From Candidatus Neomarinimicrobiota bacterium (GTDB lineage: Bacteria > Fidelibacterota > Fidelibacteria > Fidelibacterales > Fidelibacteraceae), in the NCBI GenBank assembly GCA_021157965.1, contig JAGGVO010000036.1, positions 16,556 to 80,555 of the forward strand: DNA of 64,000 nt. Reading direction: 5' to 3'. Both the position numbers and the translations under genes were made by a program. Shown piece by piece: positions 27,611 to 35,664 of the stretch. Each line of letters opens with the position of its first letter. Within the stretch, counting starts at the first letter, position 1. Under the pieces are notes generated by a model. That model was not told where the DNA came from. It ran no database searches and saw only the letters and a list, made by a program, of their open reading frames with translations.

Positions 27611-28747
27611 TTAATCGGTACGGGAACCGGCATGAATTGAACGTGACAGATAATCAATCATCTTTTTAGCCAGATCTGCAGGCTGGTGGTCATTCAGCTG
27701 GGCATTGTAGAAAATGATGATTGTTTCTGTTGTCATGGGATTCCGAAGCATAACGGATGTAAAACCCGGCAGCCCCCCCAGATGCCCATACCATGATTCA
27801 TACCGAAGAATTCCAGGACCGTAATATCCTCCTTCAATTGTTGTCGGTACTTCATGTTGCAACCGAAATGCGTGACTTTCAGCGGACATAAGGCTTCCGT
27901 CAGTTAAAAAGACTGCATATTCCCGTAAATCCCGGAGAGTGGAAATCACGGCACCTGCCGCCCAGGCGACGGAAATATCGTAGGATTCTGACCAGTCGAC
28001 AGGATATCCAGTATCCCCGGCGTAATATCCTTTGGGATGGGGCTCGGGCATGTCGTTGCCTGTCTCCGGAAAAGTCGTGTGGAATAATCCGCAAGGCTCA
28101 AAAATCCGGTCATTCAATTCATTTGCCAGGGATTTTCCGGTAATTTGCTCAATAATGCGGCCCAGGATAATGGTATTGGTATTGCTGTAATGCCAGTTTT
28201 CTCCCGGTTCGGACAAGGGTGTTAAAGAGGTTCCCAGTGCAATCAGAGAATCGGGATGCCATATATGGAGAGGATCTGCCAGGGCCATTTGCATAAAATG
28301 GGGATGTGTGGAATAATCAGCTATGCCGCTTGTCATGTCCGATAACATGAGGAGTGTAATGGAATTGCTATGGGGTATGTCCGGCCTGAACTGTGACAGG
28401 GTGTCTTCCATGGACAACAGGCCTTCATCAATCAACTGAAACAGAACGGTGTTGACCATGGTTTTTGTTATGCTGGCAATCCTGAAATACATATCCGTTT
28501 CCATGGGTTTTCCTTCCATCAGGTCGGCAAATCCCGTGGCATATTCCCAGGCTGTTTGGGAGCTGTCCGACCAGTATCCGGCAATGATCCCCGGAACGGG
28601 TGTCTGATCAACCACTGAATCGCAGAGACTTTCAAAATAGTTTGTCTCTTCCCCGGATGTTTCAGGTGCTGTATTTCCTCCTTCCTCACATCCCGTGCCA
28701 AAAACAATAATGAGAAAGATGAAATACCATAGCATTCGTTTCGGCAT
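27611..28747 (-). CDS. Serine hydrolase lipoprotein (class C beta-lactamase fold)
   Basis: 378 residues from the ATG at 28745-28747, which has AAAGGA at good spacing. A signal peptide ends in FGTGC, a loose lipobox, suggesting a lipoprotein. The serine-acylating S-I-T-K tetrad (RIASITKTM) and the Y-S-N motif (WHYSNTNT) are those of class C beta-lactamase-related esterases and peptidases, and HLGGLPGF serves as the third motif. The substrate is unknown; beta-lactam resistance should not be assumed. Confidence 0.88.
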   Translation of the reverse strand: MPKRMLWYFIFLIIVFGTGCEEGGNTAPETSGEETNYFESLCDSVVDQTPVPGIIAGYWSDSSQTAWEYATGFADLMEGKPMETDMYFRIASITKTMVNTVLFQLIDEGLLSMEDTLSQFRPDIPHSNSITLLMLSDMTSGIADYSTHPHFMQMALADPLHIWHPDSLIALGTSLTPLSEPGENWHYSNTNTIILGRIIEQITGKSLANELNDRIFEPCGLFHTTFPETGNDMPEPHPKGYYAGDTGYPVDWSESYDISVAWAAGAVISTLRDLREYAVFLTDGSLMSAESHAFRLQHEVPTTIEGGYYGPGILRYESWYGHLGGLPGFTSVMLRNPMTTETIIIFYNAQLNDHQPADLAKKMIDYLSRSIHAGSRTD

Positions 28748-28775
28748 CATTATTCCTTTATAATATTCACACAAT

Positions 28776-31076
28776 TTATTTTATCAACACACATTTTTGA
28801 GAAGCATAACGGCCTCCGGCACGGAGTGTGAGAAAATAGATTCCCGAGCTGAATTCCGAAGCATCCCAGACAAGTCTGTGTGTTCCTTTTTCAAAGGTGA
28901 CATTTGCAAGAGTTGTAACTTGTTCCCCTTTGACATCAAACACACGAAGTTCTACATGGCAATCCTCCGGAAGGGAAAAGTGAATGGTGGTTTGGGGATT
29001 AAAGGGATTGGGATATACAGCTTGGAGGGCAAATATCTCAGGATACACTTCCATATTGATCTCACTACCGGTCTGAATGGTAAAGACGGCATCGCTTGTA
29101 TCGGCAGCATCGCTATCCCGGTCCAGGATCCGCACAAGGCATTCTGTGGAAGAAATATCCGGTGCAATCCAGTCGTATGCACCAAGGGGAGCCTCAACCC
29201 GATAGCGGATTGTGTTCCAGTCTGACCCGCCGTCATTCGAATACTCCAGCTTTACGTTTTCAACATAAGCGCTGGTCCATGTTATCATTATGGTATCCCC
29301 TGCCGTGAACAATTCACCCCCATTGGGTGTCAGAAGTGTTACAGATTGTTCAATGATGCTGAAATTCATATTACTCTCATCGGCAATCAGGGAATCGGAG
29401 AAATCTCTGATACGGATGCGGCAAGTTTCGCTGTTTACTTTCGGCACCTGCCAGGTAAAAACACCTTCCTCGGCCGGAAGACCATGAATGATCATTTGCC
29501 AATCCATTCCATCATTTACGCTGTATTCGAGACAGACAGAATCCGTTTGTTCCGAAATCCATTCTATTGTTTGTTCCGCTCCCGGACTCCAGATTTCACC
29601 GCCGTCGGGAGAAGTGATTTTGACGTATTTTTCTGAATGTTCAACAGGGAATTCGTGAAAACTCAGGGCACTGTTGCCATGGGTATTATTCACCCAGGGA
29701 CCCTGATACTCAACAATACTGTTGAAATAGCTGTTATCGGGAAGATAGGTAATATGGGATATAAAATTAGGTCCGCGAAGTGTCAGAACCAGGGAGTCTC
29801 CCCTGGCTTCCCCATGGGATATCATTTCCCGGGTTCCTTCCGGAAAGAAATAATTCTCCATCGTATACTCCCCGACAGGATCGGGCCACCGGAGAGATTG
29901 TCCTTCATCAAAAACAAGAATCACCTGCTGTTTTGTGTAGTCATACATTGCCTGTTGAATAACCGGAGAATGAATGCCCGGTGTATCCAACGCATGATAA
30001 AAATCCGTCCGAATCAGATCAAAGGTCCGGTCAGCCATTGCCATATACCCATCATAACTGAAATGAAGACCATCATACCCGGGGAGCCCGCAGGTTGCAA
30101 TGATTTCAAGATCATATTCCGGAAAGAAATCGGGCAGTGTCCGTTGCATCTCACGAAAAACACCCTGGGCCGTCCCTGGGCCGCCGGGGCGGAGTTGATA
30201 CACATAGTATCGTTCCGGGGTATAATCCTCCTGCCATGCCTGAACCAGGCGGCTGAAGCGCTCCGGATAAGCCAATGCAGGATTCAGATCTGCATCATTT
30301 TCACCCTGATGCCATAAAATAGCACGAATACGGGTCACACCGCTTTTCCTGATCCGATAAAGCAATTTACCATAAATTGTATTCAGATCTTCGGGCATTT
30401 CTTCATTTTTAAAGTGTTCACTGATAGAACTGCCACCGGTTCCGCCATTGAAAAGGCAGGTGGGGATTCCTTCTTCCTCCATAATTTTCCGCTGCAAAGC
30501 CAGTCCCATAGATCCCACATTGGGACCTGTAGAGGAATACGCATAGGACATGGTCCACAGTGTATCTGCAGGATTGTATACATTATAATTTGAATTCGCT
30601 GTTTTCACGCCGAAGGTTCGACAAAAAGTGTTTTGCCAGGTATCCGAGGCAAATGCATAGTGTGAATTAGACTGGCCTGTCAGGATAAATGCATCTCCAC
30701 AAACAATGTTCTCTGCCGTCCAAACCGGCGTTCTCACACCCTCTGTTATTAAAAACAAGGAAAAATCGTAGGTACTTAATTCCGCATGAATCAGACATTT
30801 AAAGAAGAAAGAAGCCTGATCGTTCGAATAGGAGAGATAAGAGACCTGAGTATCGTATAAAGTATCATTTTTGTAACACTCAAGGGCAATGGAATCATAT
30901 CCTGTTTCCGTAACCGTTCCGGAAATAAGGACCTTGGCTGAATCGGTTTGATCCCGGGTGAACAGCTGGTAATCCACGGGTTTGTTAATAAAAAGTACAG
31001 GACCGGTATTCCCTTTAAGATTTAAAGTATAAAATACGGCCAGCAGCATGATGCAGATCAATCGAATTTTTCTCAA
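28776..31076 (-). CDS. Secreted SGNH/sialate O-acetylesterase-like protein with T9SS tail
   Basis: 766 residues. The start is a TTG with a near-perfect GGAGG six bases before it, giving a signal peptide (1-22). The catalytic domain has TGQSNS (Ser nucleophile, about 146) and WHQGENDAD (about 260) as in CE6/SASA acetylesterases, and GLHFSYDGY may give the terminal His. Two similar beta-sandwich repeats follow (about 490-580 and 585-670), each opening with PDGGE or PNGGE. The last about 85 residues are a T9SS type A sorting domain (YPNPFNPQTTIHF to the end). It is expected at the cell surface, deacetylating glycans. Confidence 0.85.
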   Translation of the reverse strand: MRKIRLICIMLLAVFYTLNLKGNTGPVLFINKPVDYQLFTRDQTDSAKVLISGTVTETGYDSIALECYKNDTLYDTQVSYLSYSNDQASFFFKCLIHAELSTYDFSLFLITEGVRTPVWTAENIVCGDAFILTGQSNSHYAFASDTWQNTFCRTFGVKTANSNYNVYNPADTLWTMSYAYSSTGPNVGSMGLALQRKIMEEEGIPTCLFNGGTGGSSISEHFKNEEMPEDLNTIYGKLLYRIRKSGVTRIRAILWHQGENDADLNPALAYPERFSRLVQAWQEDYTPERYYVYQLRPGGPGTAQGVFREMQRTLPDFFPEYDLEIIATCGLPGYDGLHFSYDGYMAMADRTFDLIRTDFYHALDTPGIHSPVIQQAMYDYTKQQVILVFDEGQSLRWPDPVGEYTMENYFFPEGTREMISHGEARGDSLVLTLRGPNFISHITYLPDNSYFNSIVEYQGPWVNNTHGNSALSFHEFPVEHSEKYVKITSPDGGEIWSPGAEQTIEWISEQTDSVCLEYSVNDGMDWQMIIHGLPAEEGVFTWQVPKVNSETCRIRIRDFSDSLIADESNMNFSIIEQSVTLLTPNGGELFTAGDTIMITWTSAYVENVKLEYSNDGGSDWNTIRYRVEAPLGAYDWIAPDISSTECLVRILDRDSDAADTSDAVFTIQTGSEINMEVYPEIFALQAVYPNPFNPQTTIHFSLPEDCHVELRVFDVKGEQVTTLANVTFEKGTHRLVWDASEFSSGIYFLTLRAGGRYASQKCVLIK

Positions 31077-31179
31077 TATCTCCTCCGATTATTTATCAAA
31101 CGGCAATAAGACAATATAATGAAACTTTCCCATAGAATAAAAGACAAGCGTTCATATACCGCCTTGAAAAAAACTGAAT

Positions 31180-31229
31180 TGAGTAGAGGGTGGAGAGTAG
31201 TGAGTTTTAGTTGAGAATGTTGAGTTTTT
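31180..31229. repeat. Degenerate seven-base tandem array
   Basis: Heptads GAGTAGA, GGGTGGA, GAGTAGT, GAGTTTT, AGTTGAG, AATGTTG, AGTTTTT in register. The text resembles the array that ends the HerA-like gene at 62.17 kb. Confidence 0.55.
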
Positions 31230-31548
31230 CTCCCCCGGAGGGAGAGATTGATTCGAGTGGGAAGCTTGGAACTTGTAACTGGGGAATAACGTGTGACGAG
31301 AGTTGGCACGGGCACAGTTACTGAGCAAAATCGAAGTCTGCTCATATCGGCAAAAATGCCGTTCAAAAGACCCGTGGATTTTTAAACGTTGTGAAGTAGC
31401 GGTTGAAGCCACTCAGCAGTTATTGAATACCGAACGAAGTGAGGTGATTGAATTTCGTCAGGCGGACATATCGAGGTGCTAACTTCTTAAAGAGGATTGA
31501 TTTCATACCAGGATTATCAGAGAAATGGGATATATGATTTCGGTTAGA

Positions 31549-31621
31549 TATCGCCCCCCACCCCGGGGGTAAGATACATGTCCTGGGCATATATGTCAAG
31601 CTTATATTGTAATTCATATAT
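31549..31621 (-). repeat. Promoter-shaped dispersed repeat, copy C
   Basis: On the minus strand: AATATAAGC, TTGACA (31594-31599), 17 bases, TATCTT (31571-31576), then ACCCCCGGGG and TGGGGGGCGATA. It shares the GC-rich block and the flanking CCGAAATCATAT with copy E but not with A, B and D, so C and E form a subfamily. Confidence 0.68.
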
Positions 31622-31786
31622 CCTTTTGACATCATATTCCTGTTTTCTCATGAACCCAAACCCGAAAACCAATGTCATCAGACAAGGGGTTCATTTCTTT
31701 TGTTAAATTCGAACATAATCACCCATTTTTACCGGACAATCCTTAAATTTGAGTAACAACAATATCTTTATACAGACCGGTTAAAC

Positions 31787-33145
31787 ATGATGAGAAAATT
31801 ACAGATTCTTATTGCGATATGGCTTTATATGATCCTGCTGTCAACCTTATTATTTTCCGCTTCCGGTCCCAAAATCATCGGGTATTATCCCAGCTGGAAC
31901 AAGTACACATATCCCCACACTGAAATCCCTTTTGAACATCTGACACATCTGTGTCATGCGTTTATTTTTCCTTATGAAGATGGTCGCCTGGATTTCAGTG
32001 GATTTACAGAAGATTCTGAACTTATCCGGGCCTGTCATGACCACCAGGTAAAAATTTCCATATCTGTCGGAGGGTGGGATCCGGCAAGAACACCTCGTTT
32101 TACCGTGTTAGCTTCAGATTCCATTGCTCGGAAAGCTTTTGTAGAAAATCTGACGCGTTTTTGTCTTGAGCACGGTTATGACGGTGCAGATATTGACTGG
32201 GAATATCCACCCCCGGATAAACAATCTTATACAACCCTTTTATTTCAGGAAATCTACGAAGCATTTTCAACTCAGGAACCGCCGCTTCTTCTGAGTATCG
32301 CAGCACCATCAACCGATACAAACAACCGATATAACTGGACAGTGATGAATCAGGTGCTTGACTGGGTTGGCGTGATGACTTACGATTATTACGGCAGCTG
32401 GACGAGTAAAGCAGGACCCAACGCCCCCTTGTACGGCAGTATCAGTACAACGGATCAGGGATGGATAGATCGGTCGGTAAAACATTATTTGTACGATAAA
32501 GGAGTTCCCCCGGAAAAATTGTGTATTGGAATTCCTTTTTACGGATGGGAATTTCAAGCCTCTTCCCTGTTTGGGATGAGTACAGGTGGTACCCAGCGCC
32601 GATACTATGAAATTGAGCCTCTTTTGAAAGAAGGATGGATTCGCCACTGGGATACAGAAACAAAAACGCCCTGGCTGAGTCATCCCGATCAAACCCGCAT
32701 TATCAGCTATGACGATCAAGAGTCCATTACCGAAAAATGCTACTACATCCTGAATCACGGGTTGGCCGGAGCTATCATCTGGGCTTTGGGACAAGATAAT
32801 ATCGACGGTAACCCTTTATTGACGGTTGTTGGCACAGAGTTGAAATCATATATCCAAACCATTCAAACCCCCGAGATTCCCAACACAACAGATCTCTATC
32901 CCAACTTTCCCAATCCCTTCAATGCAGAAACCCACATTCGTTTCAGTGTGCAAAAACACACACCTGTAAAAATCCTGATATACAACATTCGGGGAGAACT
33001 TGTGAAAACGCTAGTGGAGGGCGCCTTTTCACCGGGGATGTATGGTGTGACTTTTCAGGGAACGGGATACCCCTCAGGGATTTATTTTTGCAGGATGGAA
33101 ACGGACTGTGCGGTGTACACACTGAAAATGCTTTTTATGAAATAG
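31787..33145 (+). CDS. Secreted GH18 glycosidase (chitinase-like) with T9SS tail
   Basis: 452 residues. A signal peptide (1-25) is followed by a GH18 TIM barrel: SVGGWD (93-98) on strand 3 and DGADIDWEYP (132-141) with catalytic Glu139. MTYDYYGSW marks the later barrel strand. The C-terminal about 80 residues (YPNFPNPFNAETHIRF onward) are a T9SS sorting domain, so it should be exported to the cell surface. It would hydrolyse chitin- or peptidoglycan-like beta-1,4 N-acetylglucosamine polymers; exact substrate unknown. Confidence 0.92.
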   Translation: MMRKLQILIAIWLYMILLSTLLFSASGPKIIGYYPSWNKYTYPHTEIPFEHLTHLCHAFIFPYEDGRLDFSGFTEDSELIRACHDHQVKISISVGGWDPARTPRFTVLASDSIARKAFVENLTRFCLEHGYDGADIDWEYPPPDKQSYTTLLFQEIYEAFSTQEPPLLLSIAAPSTDTNNRYNWTVMNQVLDWVGVMTYDYYGSWTSKAGPNAPLYGSISTTDQGWIDRSVKHYLYDKGVPPEKLCIGIPFYGWEFQASSLFGMSTGGTQRRYYEIEPLLKEGWIRHWDTETKTPWLSHPDQTRIISYDDQESITEKCYYILNHGLAGAIIWALGQDNIDGNPLLTVVGTELKSYIQTIQTPEIPNTTDLYPNFPNPFNAETHIRFSVQKHTPVKILIYNIRGELVKTLVEGAFSPGMYGVTFQGTGYPSGIYFCRMETDCAVYTLKMLFMK

Positions 33146-33171
33146 ACTGATCGTTTTTTATTCGAAGTTCA

Positions 33172-34677
33172 TCAGAACAGAACGGCTAAAGCAGCTAACA
33201 GTCCACCTGTCAGCGTACACAGGAGGTTGACCCGGTCATTATTCATGGACCGGTATCCACGGATCAGGGGGATATCTTTCTCTGAGCAATGATCTTTTTT
33301 TTCTGTGATTTTACCGCAAACAGGGCATCGGTACTGGGCCTGGACCGTCGCACCCAAAATAGAATCGACTGTTGATCCTAAAAAACCGACCAGGCTTATC
33401 ACGATAATATGTCCCGGTGTGAGAAAATCCATCTGGCGCCATCTCCACATGAACCAGCCTATCAGCACTACGGAGAATGACCCGATCAGAGCGCCAAAAG
33501 TCCCCAGAGCCGTGATTCCTCCGGATGTTCCCATTTTAACTTTTTTAAAATTGAGGATACTGACAGGCGGACGTTTGCTGAATGTACCCAATTCAGTAGC
33601 CCAGGTATCGGCGGTTGCCGCGGCGATGCTTCCCAGAAATATCATATACCAGACCGGATGCCGGGTAAAATAGAACCCGAGAATGGCAAGCATTCCCACA
33701 CCCCCATTGGCAAAAACCTGAAAAATATCCCGCTGTCCCCCCTTTTCAAAAACCGTTTCAAGAATCTTTTTATGCCGTTTTCCCACACTGGTAAAAAGGC
33801 TGGAAGTTACAAAGAAGAAAATCATGGGGAACATCCACTCAAGTCCTCCGATGCCAAAGACAACAGTCCCCAGAAGCCAGGCCCCCACGGCACCGCTCAG
33901 GGAAAGGGTTTTTGCTTTCCAGGCAAGCCAGGCAATCCCTACAGTCAGTATCATCCAAAACATGAGCTGGTGCTGCATGGCCGGACTGCCGGTATAGAGA
34001 AAATCCAGAATTACGGCACTTCCCAAAGGAACCATCAGATTATCGGTCCCTTCATGGGATATGGTTTCTGAAACCGCTGCGTATACCGCCGTAAAAAAAC
34101 CAAAAAGGACGGCTGTCTGCCAGGAAATCTCCGGTCCGAAGAAACGCCGGAAGAAATACATCCCCGTTACTGCCACAATGAAAGCAGTTATAAACATGGC
34201 CGTGCTTCCCTGGAGAGATTTTTTATCCGACCAGATTTTAAAGGTGACAGGGTGTTTGCGGGATTCTCCCACCCAACTGGCAATAGGGTCGCCAAGGGTC
34301 ATGATAAGCATAGCTGTCAGTAAAATCGCCGGATCCTTGTCCCAAAACCAGAGGACAAGAATCAGAAAAGAAACGGGGAAATAGATAGTTCCGTAACTAA
34401 CCCGGTCTGTCTCGTGTATACCCTTCAGCAATCCGTAGCGGATACCGAAATAATTGACAAGGATAAAAATAACGGCCAGCGTTGCAACCGGCAGGGAATC
34501 CTGAAAAAAACAGGGAGCAAAGCAAACCAGCACACCTACAAGAATATGGACAATCCTGCGTGTTGTGTGGGGATGCACCCTGAACAGCCGGAGTAAAAAA
34601 TCCGCAAGACCTAAAAAGAAGGTAATGATAAGAAAAAACAAACCAAACATCAGCCAGGATGAAGCATTTTGAAACAT
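33172..34677 (-). CDS. Fused phytol/dolichol-kinase-like and DUF92 (VTE6-like) membrane protein
   Basis: 501 residues, about 12 transmembrane helices. The N-terminal half (1-235) matches the CTP-dependent polyprenol kinase fold, with RRIVHILVGVL and GDPIASWVGES then KKSLQGS. The C-terminal half (about 240-501) matches DUF92, with TWATELGTFSKRPP and GTSGGITALGTFGALIGS. In plants VTE5 and VTE6 phosphorylate phytol in two steps, so a fusion could make isoprenoid diphosphates from alcohols; this is inference. AAAGGAG precedes the ATG. Confidence 0.82.
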   Translation of the reverse strand: MFQNASSWLMFGLFFLIITFFLGLADFLLRLFRVHPHTTRRIVHILVGVLVCFAPCFFQDSLPVATLAVIFILVNYFGIRYGLLKGIHETDRVSYGTIYFPVSFLILVLWFWDKDPAILLTAMLIMTLGDPIASWVGESRKHPVTFKIWSDKKSLQGSTAMFITAFIVAVTGMYFFRRFFGPEISWQTAVLFGFFTAVYAAVSETISHEGTDNLMVPLGSAVILDFLYTGSPAMQHQLMFWMILTVGIAWLAWKAKTLSLSGAVGAWLLGTVVFGIGGLEWMFPMIFFFVTSSLFTSVGKRHKKILETVFEKGGQRDIFQVFANGGVGMLAILGFYFTRHPVWYMIFLGSIAAATADTWATELGTFSKRPPVSILNFKKVKMGTSGGITALGTFGALIGSFSVVLIGWFMWRWRQMDFLTPGHIIVISLVGFLGSTVDSILGATVQAQYRCPVCGKITEKKDHCSEKDIPLIRGYRSMNNDRVNLLCTLTGGLLAALAVLF

Positions 34678-34801
34678 GAAAACTCCTTTTCAAAAAGGGA
34701 ATAGGGGAGGCAGCCCGGACATCTCATGTCTTGTCAACCATCAACTCAGAAATTTAACCCGATCTCCCAAAGAGAAGGTAGAAATATTTTTAAAAGAACT
34801 A

Positions 34802-34831
34802 TTGCACTTCAAAGCGAAATACAGGTATATT
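34802..34831 (+). promoter_or_regulatory. Sigma-70-like promoter of the 34.8 kb RNA unit
   Basis: TTGCAC (34802-34807), 18 bases, TATATT (34826-34831), preceded by an AT-rich stretch. Predicted start of transcription about 34838. Confidence 0.55.
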
Positions 34832-34837
34832 CATAGT

Positions 34838-34937
34838 GCGTTTGAGGGATAAATCCCGAAAGGGTTTTGAAATATTTCTTCTCAGGTTCCCTCCTGTGTT
34901 GAAAAATGCCGGTGTGCAACGCACCGGCATTTTTCTT
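34838..34937 (+). ncRNA. Putative structured small RNA or attenuated 5' leader
   Basis: About 100 bases lie between the promoter and a strong terminator (34902-34935). They can fold with GAGGGA (34844-34849) pairing TCCCTC (34888-34893) around a CCC-GAAA-GGG tetraloop hairpin (34855-34864). An alternative GGGA-TAAA-TCCC hairpin shares the CCC. I do not recognise a known riboswitch or 6S/SRP motif. It may be an independent RNA or may control the downstream 34990 gene. Confidence 0.5.
34902..34935 (+). terminator. Strong intrinsic terminator
   Basis: Arms ATGCCGGTG and CACCGGCAT around a short loop, flanked by A5 and TTTTTCTTTT. It is near symmetric, so it could also act on the minus strand. 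Confidence 0.85.
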
Positions 34938-34989
34938 TTCAGCCGCTTTTTCATTTCTCCTGAAGGTGGAAGGTTCTAAATTCCATTAT

Positions 34990-35661
34990 ATGAAAAGCAT
35001 CTTCACATATATCCTCTTTTTACTTCTTATCATTCCGGGAATGGCAGACTGTACGAATTACGATATCAATCTGTCTGTAGAATCCTCCCGCAGAGAATAT
35101 GGATACAGGATGGAGCGCGGATTGGTTGTACGGCCGGGGGTGACCTTTTATCCTGGAGAAACTCCATGGTACACCGGTGCAGACTTTAGTCTCGGTGCCG
35201 GAGCGTGGGATCTGTCTGCATACGGAGGTTTCTATACATCTTATTCATCCCTGGGAATCCAACCTGAAATAAGTCTGGGGTGGTGGGGATATACCGATTC
35301 ACTTACATCTTCACTGAAATGCACGATCAGTCATGTTTCCTTTTTCCGGTGGCAATTCACGGCAGATATGAACCCTTTGTCTGGATGTTTGTACGGTTAC
35401 AATGAAATTCAATGGCCGATGGATTGGAAAATGCCGTGGATTTTGTCGGTTTATACCGGACTGAATCTGTCATCCTATCAACAGGGACCGGTCTACAGAA
35501 AAGCCGGGCTCTCGGAAGCCGGCATTGGCATCGCCACCTGGATGGAAATCGGGCCATGGTACGGAGAGCTCTCCCTCAAAGGCGGCCCAGGCTTTGACCG
35601 ATTCAGTGTTAAAAACTATCAAATATTTTGCCGGTTCATGATCATTCTAAGCAGGGAATAA
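34990..35661 (+). CDS. Hypothetical outer-membrane beta-barrel-like protein
   Basis: 223 residues from the ATG at 34990; longer frames begin inside the terminator hairpin. A signal peptide (1-20) is followed by alternating aromatic/hydrophobic strands (YTGADFSLGAGAWDLSAYGGFYTSY and similar) typical of a small outer-membrane barrel. I do not recognise a family. Its stop is three bases before the GH13 lipoprotein gene, so the two are probably co-transcribed and may act on the same oligosaccharide. Confidence 0.6.
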   Translation: MKSIFTYILFLLLIIPGMADCTNYDINLSVESSRREYGYRMERGLVVRPGVTFYPGETPWYTGADFSLGAGAWDLSAYGGFYTSYSSLGIQPEISLGWWGYTDSLTSSLKCTISHVSFFRWQFTADMNPLSGCLYGYNEIQWPMDWKMPWILSVYTGLNLSSYQQGPVYRKAGLSEAGIGIATWMEIGPWYGELSLKGGPGFDRFSVKNYQIFCRFMIILSRE

Positions 35662-35664
35662 AAG

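Larger units (their letters stand above)
31077..31786. other. Repeat-rich intergenic region, no gene
   Basis: This 710-base gap lies between the divergent esterase and GH18 genes. It contains a seven-base array (31180-31229), heptad-like text with TAACGTGTGACG (about 31285), small palindromic pieces such as CGAACGAAGTGAGG, the block ATCGAGGTGCTAACTTCT (31470-31487), and promoter-shaped repeat C. Much of it is related to 62200-62745. The chitinase promoter must lie after 31640. Confidence 0.6.

Noticed and set aside
31420..31635. Similar small minus-strand frames at 31.42-31.64 kb and 62.55-62.74 kb (both beginning MNYNI or nearby and containing CxLPPGWGAI)
   Set aside because: The likeness comes from the shared repeat (copies C and E), not from a conserved protein; the frames diverge by indels and lack ribosome sites.
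34838..34937. SRP (4.5S) RNA or 6S RNA as identity of the structured RNA
   Set aside because: No GGAAGGAAGCAGC-type SRP loop, and the length and fold do not match the roughly 180-base 6S RNA.
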